Shown here piece after piece: positions 47,944 through 56,330 of a DNA stretch of 64,000 nucleotides. The notes under the pieces were generated by a model. The model was not told the DNA's origin. It ran no database searches and saw only the letters and a program-made list of their open reading frames with translations. The DNA is from Candidatus Neomarinimicrobiota bacterium (GTDB taxonomy: Bacteria > Fidelibacterota > Marinisomatia > Marinisomatales > TCS55). Position 1 is the stretch's first letter, and each line of letters starts with the position of its first letter. The DNA lies in the NCBI GenBank assembly GCA_018651745.1, contig JABIDL010000022.1:43294-107293 (forward strand), written 5' to 3'. A program made the translations under genes and the position numbers.

Positions 47944-48921
47944 CTATTGACTCATGATCAATTTTAAAGTTTGGTCGTCAAGCGGAAGAAATCCTGACTT
48001 CGCTACAGCAGGTGTCATTGTTTTCAGATTAGGATTCCGCTCAAAGACGTCCTTAAATAATGGAAGTGCTTTTTCCATTTCACCTGTGCTGGCCAATGTT
48101 ACCGCTGTCCAATAAGGCAACTCCGGATTTTCCGGATAAGCAGCTGCTGCTGCGTTGTATTCTTTAAGCGCAGCTTCCATGTTTTTTTCTGATAGAAAAA
48201 GATCTCCCTTATTGGCATGCTCATAGGCGCGATGAATTTGAATTAACCGGCGGAGTTGAATGAGTGGCTCTGGGTGATCTTCTATCCGCAATTCAAGTGA
48301 AATATCTTTCCACAAAACCCCGGTTGGTTCACCGGTTACAATTAACATGGCTGCTGATTGTCTGCCGCGCAAATCCCCACCTTCTCGCTCGGCGGCTTCT
48401 AGAGATTGCATCATTCTCTCAGCCAAATCCCCTTCCGCTGACTCAAATGCTTCTGCCATTGCAGACCAAACGGTTGGTTTAGCCATGATATTCGCTTGAA
48501 CTGTGTAATTTTTCCCTTTTTGAAACCCGGCAAAATCCATACAGTTTGACCCGGTATGCGAAGCAACGTTGCCTTGAAAATCTACCATACCAACTTGCCG
48601 GTACTTTGCACCCTCATCCTGAGCCAACAAAATGTCCAAGGACTCCTGAGCTGTTTTCCCTTCTTCCATAAGCAGAAGGCCTTCCGGTCCATACTCAATT
48701 TTCGCAAGAGATTGAGTGGCAACAGCTCCAACACCTGCCTTCGCCCAAGGGACCACAGACCCCACAGAAAACCAATGGCTTTGAACGGCTACGCCCAATT
48801 CCTTTGTTTCTGGATCTAAAGCTACGATGGAATAGGTCGAAATGGGACGATGTAAACTACCCTGCCCATATGATACGACTGTCAGGACAATCAGTAAAAA
48901 CCAAGTTAAATTGTTCTTCAT
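47944..48921 (-). CDS. DUF1028 Ntn-hydrolase-like secreted protein with TPR tail
   Basis: A 325-residue protein. A signal peptide (WFLLIVLTVVSYG) is followed by the DUF1028 core: RPISTYSIVALDPETKELG, SHWFSVGSVVPWAKAGVG and ATQSLAKIEYGP, ending before a TPR-like helical part (HANKGDLFLSEKN, AAAAYPENPEL). DUF1028 proteins have an Ntn-hydrolase fold of unknown substrate. The start at 48921 is decided by a perfect GGAGGT ribosome site 5 nt upstream; an open frame extends further but has no such site. Confidence 0.82.
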   Translation of the reverse strand: MKNNLTWFLLIVLTVVSYGQGSLHRPISTYSIVALDPETKELGVAVQSHWFSVGSVVPWAKAGVGAVATQSLAKIEYGPEGLLLMEEGKTAQESLDILLAQDEGAKYRQVGMVDFQGNVASHTGSNCMDFAGFQKGKNYTVQANIMAKPTVWSAMAEAFESAEGDLAERMMQSLEAAEREGGDLRGRQSAAMLIVTGEPTGVLWKDISLELRIEDHPEPLIQLRRLIQIHRAYEHANKGDLFLSEKNMEAALKEYNAAAAAYPENPELPYWTAVTLASTGEMEKALPLFKDVFERNPNLKTMTPAVAKSGFLPLDDQTLKLIMSQ

Positions 48922-49044
48922 GGATACCTCCTTAATTATTTTGATCGTCATTGGTGCGTCGAATTTGAACCTAATCTTCCGAATATTCAACAAAATCGGG
49001 AAATCCGATTGGAACTATCTTCTTAACAATCCTACTTTCGACTC

Positions 49045-50241
49045 GTGTTCAAATCTATTGCAGAGATAAGTCTCATTCAGTTGAAAAAAGGTTCATCAGA
49101 ACTGTATCGCGCTGGGATGCCAAAAATTTCCGGTTCCGATATTCATAAAATTGAAGGAAATCCAAATTCGGGAGATATTGTTGTTGTATCTGATAGCAAC
49201 GGAAAATCTATTGGCTGGGGGCCATACAACGCTGAAGGCTTTACTCCCGTTAGACTGCTTGCAATGGAATCGGAAAATTTGGACGGGTTTGATTTAGAGC
49301 ATTTGCTGGATATCCGAATTTCGGAAGCAGCCTCCTTACGACAAATAATGAGACTTCCATCGCAAAACACAAATGCTTATCGGCTTATCAATAGCGAGGG
49401 CGATCGCCTTTCGGGATTAATCGTTGATGTATATGGAAATGTAGTTGTCATTTTTTCGGAAGCAAGTTGGACGGAAATCCACAGAAAAACCATTGAAAAT
49501 GCCATTCAAAAACACCTAAAACCTGAAATGATCATTTGGCGACCAATGGCTGGAGAACTTATTCAGGATGGTTGGGAATCGTTTAACCAAAATGAAAATG
49601 GTCATTTTGAAGGTGTCATTATTAAAGAGCTTGGGCTCAATTATAAAGTTGCGCTTGGTTCGGGACAAAAAACAGGATATTACTGCGATCACCGAGAAAA
49701 CAGGGCGCTGATACGTGAGTTGGCCAGGGGACGGCGAGTGATGGACGCCTTCTGCTACACAGGTGGTTTTGCTTTAAATGCTTCCATAGGCGGCGCTCAA
49801 AAGGTGGTTGGTATTGACTCGTCAGAATCTGCAATTGAACTTGCTCAGGAAAACGCAAGGCTCAATCAAATAAATGATGTCAGCTTTAACCGAATGGAGG
49901 CGCTTACTGCGCTCAATGGAGCGCATGGATTTGATCTCATTATTCTTGACCCTCCAAAACTCGCACCCAGCGTTAAAGAGCTGGATGCTGCCATTTCCCA
50001 TTATAAACATTTGAACCGTGAGGCAATTAAAGCGCTCCCAACTGATGGATTATTATTTACCGCCTCATGTTCTGCCGCGCTTGGAATGGATAGGTTTACA
50101 GAAGTCCTAAGGCAGGCTGCGAATGAGGCTGAGCGTAGGATTTCCATATTAAAATCATCGGGCACCGGGCCGGATTATCCCACACATCCATCTTATCCAG
50201 AAGGAAATTATCTTACCTGTCTTTTGGTCTGCGTTTTATAA
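49045..50241 (+). CDS. Class I rRNA methyltransferase with PUA domain (RlmI/COG1092 family)
   Basis: A 398-residue protein. The N-terminal PUA-like domain at about 1-75 has IGWGPYNAEGFTPVRL. It is followed by the RlmI linker RLINSEGDRLSGLIVDVYG and a Rossmann methyltransferase with FCYTGGFALNA (motif I), LIILDPPKL (motif IV) and FTASCSAALG. This family makes m5C in 23S rRNA (RlmI, C1962). The likely start is a GTG at 49045. No catalytic residue is obviously missing. Confidence 0.88.
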   Translation: MFKSIAEISLIQLKKGSSELYRAGMPKISGSDIHKIEGNPNSGDIVVVSDSNGKSIGWGPYNAEGFTPVRLLAMESENLDGFDLEHLLDIRISEAASLRQIMRLPSQNTNAYRLINSEGDRLSGLIVDVYGNVVVIFSEASWTEIHRKTIENAIQKHLKPEMIIWRPMAGELIQDGWESFNQNENGHFEGVIIKELGLNYKVALGSGQKTGYYCDHRENRALIRELARGRRVMDAFCYTGGFALNASIGGAQKVVGIDSSESAIELAQENARLNQINDVSFNRMEALTALNGAHGFDLIILDPPKLAPSVKELDAAISHYKHLNREAIKALPTDGLLFTASCSAALGMDRFTEVLRQAANEAERRISILKSSGTGPDYPTHPSYPEGNYLTCLLVCVL

Positions 50242-50591
50242 TGGATTAAAATCCGGGGCTTCGGCTATTACCTGTTTCAATTGAAAATGAAAATTTGATC
50301 ACTCTATGAGAATAGATGTGAGAGAGAACGTAAAACGACTGAAACAACAAAAAGTCACCCTTCGGAAATCTCCCCCGAGGAGTCCGAAGGTATTTCAACT
50401 AAAATAGGCACTTCAAATAAATCATGGAATGAAATCACAGAAAACAAAGACTTACTTTATGTTCCGCCGAAGTTTTACTTCATATGATGACAAACTTTAA
50501 CCAGATCGCTCTAAAACGATTGACTGTTAAATAAAAAGCCCTCCGCATGCGGAGGGCTTTTTATAGTTCGATAAATATGATTTAAGCGGGA
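50242..50591. other. 350-bp intergenic region with one strong hairpin
   Basis: Convergent spacer between the methyltransferase and EF-hand genes. A hairpin lies at 50359-50390 (CCTTCGGA/TCCGAAGG arms, inner CTCC/GGAG). It overlaps a 33-codon frame (50306-50407, + strand) whose codons give a basic peptide without ribosome site. The terminator at 50533-50562 closes the region. I see no convincing gene, and no RNA family I recognise. Confidence 0.5.
50533..50562. terminator. Strong rho-independent terminator
   Basis: A perfect palindrome, AAAAAGCCCTCCGCA joined to TGCGGAGGGCTTTTT, gives a GC-rich stem with T-run on either strand. It is 30 bp past the stop of the EF-hand/zinc-finger gene, which it most probably serves, and could also stop leftward-facing transcripts. 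Confidence 0.9.
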
Positions 50592-51791
50592 TTAATTATC
50601 TCCGCCGTCGTGGCATGGTTCACCAATATCGAATGCACCGTTACCGTTGCAGTCGTCATAGGCCATACAGCCTTCGTCAGGTCCCGGAGGATTGTTTGGA
50701 TATTCAGCATTTGGGTCACACTCTTGTCCACCCATAGTATGTCCCATGTCCGCTGCGTGCTGGTCCATTTCTTCTGCAGTCCCAAAATCCATATCGCAGA
50801 TGGCACAATAGTAGCCATCTTGGGGTTCACCGGCACCTTCGTCGCCAGAATCCATCTCTTCCGTCATTTCTGATCCAGCAGCTTCGTGTTCGGATGGATC
50901 AACCACGCCGTCATTGTTGGTATCTACTTCGTTGTAGCCTTCCTCAAATTCGGCATCATCGTATTCCGGATCATGTTCCTGGAACCAAGCTCTTGCCTCT
51001 TCCATGTCAACTTCTCCGTTAGCGTCTGCATCTATTTCATCAAACGGCGGCGGCCCCGGATGAGCCATAAAACCAATCTCATCTAAAAGGTATCCGCAGT
51101 CAACGTTGGGGTCGTCCCACACTGCAAATTCATCTTCACCAATCCAATAGGTGTCGTGTCCTTCCGCCATCGCAATACAATTTTCTACGGTATGGTCTCC
51201 GTATTCCTCATATTCACCGCCATCATCAGCTGCCATATATTCAGCATGATCAACCGTACCATCATCGCCTGCAATTCTATCATATTCTTCATCGAAGTTT
51301 GGGTCATCACCAAAAAAAGCTCGGGCCTCTTCGCGGTCAATTGAACCATCACCATTGGTATCTACATCTTCAAACGGAGGGCCGTCATCAGCAGGGCCTT
51401 CTTCGGCATAATCACTGTCATCGTCAGGATCTTCTCCGGTATAATCGCCGCCGCCTTCACCGGGGTCCATATCTGTATCAAGGTGCCCCATGTCAGCTGC
51501 GTGTTGATCCATTTCTTCACCTGTGGCAAAATGCATATCACAGATTTGGCAATACCAATTAGCGGTGCCTTCAAAACATGGCTCGCCCAAATCAAAAACG
51601 CCATTCCCGTTACAGTCCGCATAATCGGCACAGCCTCCATCCGGGCCAGGATCGGCTACAGGATATTCAACATCTCCGCACGGGTCACCTGTGTCACCCA
51701 TGTCTGCCGGCATTCCGTCATCTTGGGCTGATAGATTTAATGTTAAAAGAAAAAAGGTTGATAGACATATACGATTGAGTTTCAGCATCAT
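50592..51791 (-). CDS. Secreted acidic protein with EF-hands and paired C2H2 zinc-finger-like modules
   Basis: A 399-residue, very acidic protein with a signal peptide (RICLSTFFLLTLNLSAQ). Domain order is mirror-like. A Cys-flanked calcium-loop module (CADYADCNGNGVFDLGEPC, about 54-72) comes first, then a finger at 81-103 with C-x2-C-x12-H-x5-H. EF-hand loops are at 144-155, 254-265 and 290-301, plus a degenerate one near 174-185. A second finger follows at 329-351 (again C-x2-C-x12-H-x5-H), then the second Cys-flanked module (about 375-393). Both fingers contain MDQHAADMGH. No catalytic domain is seen. Calcium and zinc binding are inferred. Tandem CRP-like sites lie upstream. Confidence 0.75.
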   Translation of the reverse strand: MMLKLNRICLSTFFLLTLNLSAQDDGMPADMGDTGDPCGDVEYPVADPGPDGGCADYADCNGNGVFDLGEPCFEGTANWYCQICDMHFATGEEMDQHAADMGHLDTDMDPGEGGGDYTGEDPDDDSDYAEEGPADDGPPFEDVDTNGDGSIDREEARAFFGDDPNFDEEYDRIAGDDGTVDHAEYMAADDGGEYEEYGDHTVENCIAMAEGHDTYWIGEDEFAVWDDPNVDCGYLLDEIGFMAHPGPPPFDEIDADANGEVDMEEARAWFQEHDPEYDDAEFEEGYNEVDTNNDGVVDPSEHEAAGSEMTEEMDSGDEGAGEPQDGYYCAICDMDFGTAEEMDQHAADMGHTMGGQECDPNAEYPNNPPGPDEGCMAYDDCNGNGAFDIGEPCHDGGDN

Positions 51792-51903
51792 GTGTTCACT
51801 CCTTTGTTTTTTTGGTTTCTATTGTCTTTCCCGAGGTAGAGGGATAATAGTGACTTTTTTACTTATAGTAAAGCAAAACTAACAACTATTTTAATTATCG
51901 GTA

Positions 51904-51947
51904 TGTGGTACAAATCACACAGAAATCTTTTGGTGATGCAACTCACA
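51904..51947. promoter_or_regulatory. Two tandem CRP/FNR-like sites
   Basis: TGTGGTACAAATCACA (51904-51919) and GGTGATGCAACTCACA (51932-51947) each match TGTGA-N6-TCACA with one mismatch. They lie 113-156 bp upstream of the EF-hand gene's ATG and just past the secretin gene. Their starts are 28 bp apart. The better copy of the site is at 39352-39369. Binding is inferred. Confidence 0.45.
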
Positions 51948-51956
51948 CTTCCGATG

Positions 51957-54041
51957 TTATTTCAACAAATGAGATAATTCTGAAGTATTTCGGTTAAACA
52001 CCTCTTCGAAGGCGCCATAGTAATCATTGATCTCGTAAAAGTACTTGGCTGCATTGCGATCGACAATATGATAATTCTTCTCCAAAACATCCGGGGAAGG
52101 AAATAGAATTTCAATTCCAGGCTGAAAGTATTCCAAGTTGAGTGACAAATCCGGATTCAGCTCGAGAATTTTTTTAAGGATCAGCACTTCGTATAATTGA
52201 CGCTGATGCAACGGTTCGCCTATCAGAATGGTAAAAACATCATCCTGCGGTTTATCGCCCCGCACATTATATTTCTTTAGTGTTTGCTTGAATTCTGTTT
52301 CAATCGGCACATAGTCCGTTTGGGCAGTCGGCCGGACGAATGGTTTCTCAATTGTGGATTTTCCGCGGACCGTATAGCTTAATTTGAGAGGTTTATTTTT
52401 CGTCGCACTTTTGATATATGGGTTAAGCGGACGAATGGTAAATCCAGCGGGATCATCCGGAGCATCTAAAAAGAATAAAACTTTTTCCTGTTCTACAAAT
52501 TTATAATATTCCATTTTGCGAATAATCTCCCAAATCATCCGGCGAACCAAAATATCTTCACCTGGGATCCGTCCATCCAAAAAACTTTTGTACGGTTCGG
52601 TAACAGCAATCGTAGGATCCTTTTTTACTTCCTTCTTAATGGATGCAAGCAATTGATTAAAAATAGGACTTTCATGAATAAAACTAAGATCAAAAACATC
52701 GTTATGTTGAAGACGGTAGCTGTTCGGAAATGATTGATTCCCAAATGCATTGAACAACTCCGAATCTTGAGGTATAACTCGGCTGAAATTATTTTCCTTC
52801 TCCGTTATAATATGCGGTGTGATCACCACAATCACCTCTTTGCGTGTCTCTTGCTGGGTGGAAAATGTAAACAGCCGCCCTAAAAACGGGATATCCATTA
52901 AAATGGGGATTCCGCCTTCATTATCAGACATCTTCTTTGAAATGAGTCCGCCTATAATAAAAGGAGTGTTATTCGCCACTCTAACTATTGACTGTACCCT
53001 CCGATTATTAATAACAGGCGCTTCTAGAACGCCCGCGGCGGCCGATGTTCCAATCCGCTCTGCCGTTTCACTGATAATGGTCTCTACCTGAATCGTTATT
53101 CTCGTACCGGCTTGATTGATACGCGGTCTGAGATTCAGCACAATTCCGACCGGAATGTAATCCACCGATTTTTCTGAAGCGAAATCTGTGGACGTGGTGC
53201 GCACGATGGGAATTTGCTGACCGATCTGAATTCGCGCCTGCCGTCCATCCAATACCAACACCGAAGGTTTTGATAAAATTTCCCCTGCCTGAGAACTCAC
53301 TAGCGCATCAACCGATGCCTTAAAAGTTTCTGCGCTGCCAAATAAGGTTCTATCCATCACAATATTAAAAGGATTAATGGCGCCCGTTTCCGAGTCTGGC
53401 GGCGGAAAAGCCGCTGTATAGCCAGAGCCTTGTTTGCTGAAATCAATTCCAAGCTCATCAATTTTATCCGAATCCAATTCAATAACAAGCGCTTCCAATA
53501 AAATCTGTGAAGCGGGAACATCAATCTCATTTTGAAGAAATTCCATGAGTTCAGCTACGGGTTTAAAATTTCCAGGGTGGTATCCGATCAACAGGCGCTG
53601 CATGGGTTCGCCGGTAGTCATTTTCTCCATCGGAAGCCCACCCAAGTCGGCGCCTAAAGAAGATCCTTTTCTGGACTTGACTGATTTTTCTTTAAAGACC
53701 AAAGAAGTGGATTCCGTATCCGGAAGCTTGATAATCACCGGAAGCTGGGCACGTGTTATAGCTAAGGGATTTAAATTGGGTGTCTCTTTTGGAGTAAACT
53801 TGTAATCGCCGGCGACTTCTTTTGCACTGTTGGCATCAAACTCAATGACAGAGTATCCTATAGATTTCAGGATGGCAATTGCCCTATCTGTTTGAATGTA
53901 GCTGAGCTTTATCGTTTCAAAATCAAGATCCTTGAGCTTCATCCCTGCTGCAGCCGGGCGGGGCGTTTGGCCCATAGATACAGACGCGCATAACAGAATT
54001 GCTGTAACAAAAAATGCTGAAATTTTAAAACGCACCGTCAC
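51957..54041 (-). CDS. Secretin (type II/III secretion GspD/PilQ superfamily) with C-terminal extension
   Basis: A 694-residue protein with a signal peptide (ISAFFVTAILLCASVSMG). An N-domain-like region lies at about 35-170. The secretin domain at about 175-415 has ILLEALVIELDSDKIDELG, SKPSVLVLDGRQARIQIG, PVGIVLNLRPRI and the closing PILMDIPFLGRLF. About 280 residues follow that I do not recognise (EPYKSFLDGRIPGE, IGEPLHQRQLYEV). Secretins form gated outer-membrane rings. No other type II, III or type IV pilus gene is in the window. Its ATG overlaps the stop of the upstream lipoprotein gene (ATGA). Confidence 0.82.
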   Translation of the reverse strand: MTVRFKISAFFVTAILLCASVSMGQTPRPAAAGMKLKDLDFETIKLSYIQTDRAIAILKSIGYSVIEFDANSAKEVAGDYKFTPKETPNLNPLAITRAQLPVIIKLPDTESTSLVFKEKSVKSRKGSSLGADLGGLPMEKMTTGEPMQRLLIGYHPGNFKPVAELMEFLQNEIDVPASQILLEALVIELDSDKIDELGIDFSKQGSGYTAAFPPPDSETGAINPFNIVMDRTLFGSAETFKASVDALVSSQAGEILSKPSVLVLDGRQARIQIGQQIPIVRTTSTDFASEKSVDYIPVGIVLNLRPRINQAGTRITIQVETIISETAERIGTSAAAGVLEAPVINNRRVQSIVRVANNTPFIIGGLISKKMSDNEGGIPILMDIPFLGRLFTFSTQQETRKEVIVVITPHIITEKENNFSRVIPQDSELFNAFGNQSFPNSYRLQHNDVFDLSFIHESPIFNQLLASIKKEVKKDPTIAVTEPYKSFLDGRIPGEDILVRRMIWEIIRKMEYYKFVEQEKVLFFLDAPDDPAGFTIRPLNPYIKSATKNKPLKLSYTVRGKSTIEKPFVRPTAQTDYVPIETEFKQTLKKYNVRGDKPQDDVFTILIGEPLHQRQLYEVLILKKILELNPDLSLNLEYFQPGIEILFPSPDVLEKNYHIVDRNAAKYFYEINDYYGAFEEVFNRNTSELSHLLK

Positions 54042-55060
54042 TGAATATAAATAGGTATGCTGACATCAAGATCAGAATAGGAGGCGCTTATATACCCCTC
54101 CGTTTCTGAAGAAGACGTAGTTTGGAAAAAACATGTCACATTTTCGATACTGTTTTTTGCGGCATCTAGATTTATTGAGAACGATTTATAAGAAGCACCG
54201 CTGGAAGAGTTCTGCACATAGATGTACCCCGCATGGGCGGATACATAAAGATAAGTTGTACTTTCTTCATCGGGGAGTTCAAATTCAGTTTCAGTAGCTG
54301 TCTTTTCAAAGGTGATGGATTTGGATGATCCAGAAAAAACCATGAAAGCACCAAGGGGAATTGTGGCCAAGTCGGTATCAAATGAAACTGCGCCAGAATC
54401 TGCCTCGCCTCCTACCACATCCAGAAAATTCATTTTCAGTTTGGCGGATTCCGGCGAATACGTCCATTCCCCGGATCGGGTGGTTACTACGCTGTCGGTT
54501 GTGGATGTTGTATCAATATTGTCTTCCTTATTTTCAGAAGAAGTGCTCCACGTAATGGTTGTGTCAGTTGTGGTAACAGTGGTGTCCAAATACACAACGC
54601 TTTGTCTGTACGAAAATGTGTAATCGTTGCTGAAGGTGTAGAAAATAGAGCGTGATGAATCGGTATAAACGCTAACCTGCTGCGTCACAGAATATGTCGA
54701 ATCTCCGGTGGCCCAATTGTTTATTTCGGTCGCGGAACCAATCGTGGAATCTGAGTAGGTGAATTTGAGGGTGTCGGTTCCGGATATTTCCTGTGAAACT
54801 TTCCACGTGCCAAGCACTTGCGATCCCAAATCCGTGTGCTCCATCTTGCGAACAATCTGTACATCTATTTTAATGTCCTCATATTTAGAAACAATATCCT
54901 CAGATATAGTGAGACTCAGACTGAAATAATCATCTTCAATCGATTTTGTGATGGATGTATCGTTGTTAATAATATCGTTTTCACAACCGGTTGCTAAGAA
55001 AAATAACGAAACAATGATAAATAGATACTTTGGGGGGTTCGTATTTCTATTGAATAACAT
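54038..55060 (-). CDS. Lipoprotein of unknown function, partner of the secretin
   Basis: A 340-residue protein with a lipobox (SLFFLATGC, Cys about 26). The mature part is rich in Ser/Thr/Asp beta-strand pattern (YRQSVVYLDTTVTTTDTTI, WSTSSENKEDN), like cell-surface beta-sandwich repeats. No domain is recognised. It is coupled to the secretin gene by ATGA, so it may be a pilotin-like or accessory lipoprotein, but the sequence has none of the short pilotin features. Start chosen from the lipobox context. Confidence 0.6.
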   Translation of the reverse strand: MLFNRNTNPPKYLFIIVSLFFLATGCENDIINNDTSITKSIEDDYFSLSLTISEDIVSKYEDIKIDVQIVRKMEHTDLGSQVLGTWKVSQEISGTDTLKFTYSDSTIGSATEINNWATGDSTYSVTQQVSVYTDSSRSIFYTFSNDYTFSYRQSVVYLDTTVTTTDTTITWSTSSENKEDNIDTTSTTDSVVTTRSGEWTYSPESAKLKMNFLDVVGGEADSGAVSFDTDLATIPLGAFMVFSGSSKSITFEKTATETEFELPDEESTTYLYVSAHAGYIYVQNSSSGASYKSFSINLDAAKNSIENVTCFFQTTSSSETEGYISASYSDLDVSIPIYIQ

Positions 55061-55205
55061 TTATGCTGTATGAGTCAAGTCTGCCTAGGGATAAAATTGA
55101 CACAAATCCAGATGAAATAAAACACTTTCTTTAAGCAAATAATTCGCAGGAGTGTTTTTACATGATTCACGAAACTTCAATTGATTAAATTAATCTTAGC
55201 TTTGC

Positions 55206-55964
55206 ATGAATAAAATCCCATCCATAGATCAATATCCGTTTATTAAAAACGAACTGCTGTTTGCCCAAAAAGCTTATTTCAAGGAATATGGGATTAAGGG
55301 GGCTTACAAACAGTTCAGACCAAACATCGGAAGGCCATGGTCCAGAAATGTGGTTCATCAATATTCGAAAACGGGGATTGGTCTCGAAATTGGAGTGGGC
55401 GAGCGGACCATTGCGCCGGTATCAAGAACCATTTTGAGCGACGCGTTTAAAAGTCATGGGGCGGATAAAACGAGTCTTGCAAAAGTTTTTTTCAAGGCGG
55501 ATAAAATTCCTTATGAGGATGATTCGTTTGGTTTCGTTTTCAGCGAACACGCGTTGGAGCACCTCTCCAATCCTCTAAAGGCTCTTTTCCATTGGAAAGA
55601 AAAACTGACGGTTGGGGGATTCTTGATCCTCTTTATCCCGCATCAGAAACGCTGTTGCGATATTTACCGCAAGCGCACTCCTATGGCGCACATTGTGGAT
55701 GATTACAAAAAGAATATTCAGGACGACGATCAAACACATGTGGATGATTTTTATGAAAATGTCGTTTTGAAGGGATTAACGCCTCACTACGAACATTTGA
55801 AAAAGGAAGAACTTGCTCGATCAGGCAACATGCACCACCATGTCTGGGTCCCTGAGGATCTTGTAGAACTATTAAACTATGTTGGATTAGAAACTGTTTA
55901 CTCAGAAGACTGTGTTCCAGATAGACGGGATAGTTTTGTGATTGTTGGTCAAAAGAAAAGTTAG
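55206..55964 (+). CDS. Class I SAM-dependent methyltransferase
   Basis: A 252-residue protein. GIGLEIGVGERTIAPV is the AdoMet-binding motif I. DDSFGFVFSEHALEHLSNP is motif II/post-II of the Methyltransf_11 type and HWKEKLTVGGFLILFIPHQ follows. The C-terminal part has AHIVDDYKKN and GNMHHHVWVPEDL. Substrate unknown; this subtype is common near surface-glycan genes. Its stop overlaps the end of the convergent arsC gene by 4 bp. Confidence 0.8.
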   Translation: MNKIPSIDQYPFIKNELLFAQKAYFKEYGIKGAYKQFRPNIGRPWSRNVVHQYSKTGIGLEIGVGERTIAPVSRTILSDAFKSHGADKTSLAKVFFKADKIPYEDDSFGFVFSEHALEHLSNPLKALFHWKEKLTVGGFLILFIPHQKRCCDIYRKRTPMAHIVDDYKKNIQDDDQTHVDDFYENVVLKGLTPHYEHLKKEELARSGNMHHHVWVPEDLVELLNYVGLETVYSEDCVPDRRDSFVIVGQKKS

Positions 55965-56311
55965 ACCAACTTCAGAACATTTCCCGGTGGCCGCCCCAAC
56001 ACCGCTTTTTCTCCCTTGACCATAATTGGCCGCTCCATCAGCTTGGGATAATCTGCCATAGCTTTAAACAATACATTATCATTTTCCAGCTTATCCTTTA
56101 AGTCCAATTCCTTGAAATCCTGTTCACCTCTTCGAATGAAATCCTTGGGACGTAAATCCATCATATCTGCCAGCGTTTTCAACTCATTTACAGATAGCGG
56201 ATGTTTCAGGTATTCTACAATATCCAGCTCAATGTCTTTGTCTTTGAGAAGCTGCACGGCTTCTCTGCTTTTACTTCACCTCGGGTTGTGGTATATCGTA
56301 ATTACGTCCAT
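55961..56311 (-). CDS. arsC: Arsenate reductase ArsC-type selenoprotein (in-frame UGA as Sec12)
   Basis: The frame from ATG 56311 reads MDVITIYHNPR, then TGA at 56278-56276, then SKSREAVQLLK on to a TAA at 55961 (116 residues). TGA replaces the catalytic Cys of the ArsC motif NPRCSKS. The Arg residues of R773 ArsC (R60, R94, R107, numbering as I recall it) fall at the same positions here: IRRGE, ERPIMV and GRPPG. The hairpin at 56247-56266 begins 9 nt after the UGA. The ribosome site AAGGAGG is ideal. Without recoding, translation would stop after 11 residues; a GTG start at 56257 would lose the active site. The flavoprotein gene lies 19 bp upstream. A sequencing error or pseudogene is the alternative. 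Confidence 0.8.
56247..56266 (-). promoter_or_regulatory. Bacterial SECIS-like hairpin after the UGA
   Basis: On the mRNA, GAGAAGC pairs perfectly with GCUUCUC over a CGUGCA loop. The stem begins 9 nt past the UGA. The loop carries G-U as bacterial SECIS apical loops usually do, and its position (about 17-23 nt after the UGA) lies at the near edge of the usual 16-37 nt range. Confidence 0.7.
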
Positions 56312-56330
56312 TTTTTCCTCCTTATTTAGT

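Noticed and set aside
50306-50407. 33-codon basic peptide in the spacer
   Set aside because: No ribosome site, and its codons overlap the hairpin arms, so it is best explained by the palindrome.
55961-56257. 98-residue ArsC-like protein starting at a GTG downstream of the TGA
   Set aside because: It would lack the active-site loop and has no ribosome site, whereas the longer recoded frame has both.
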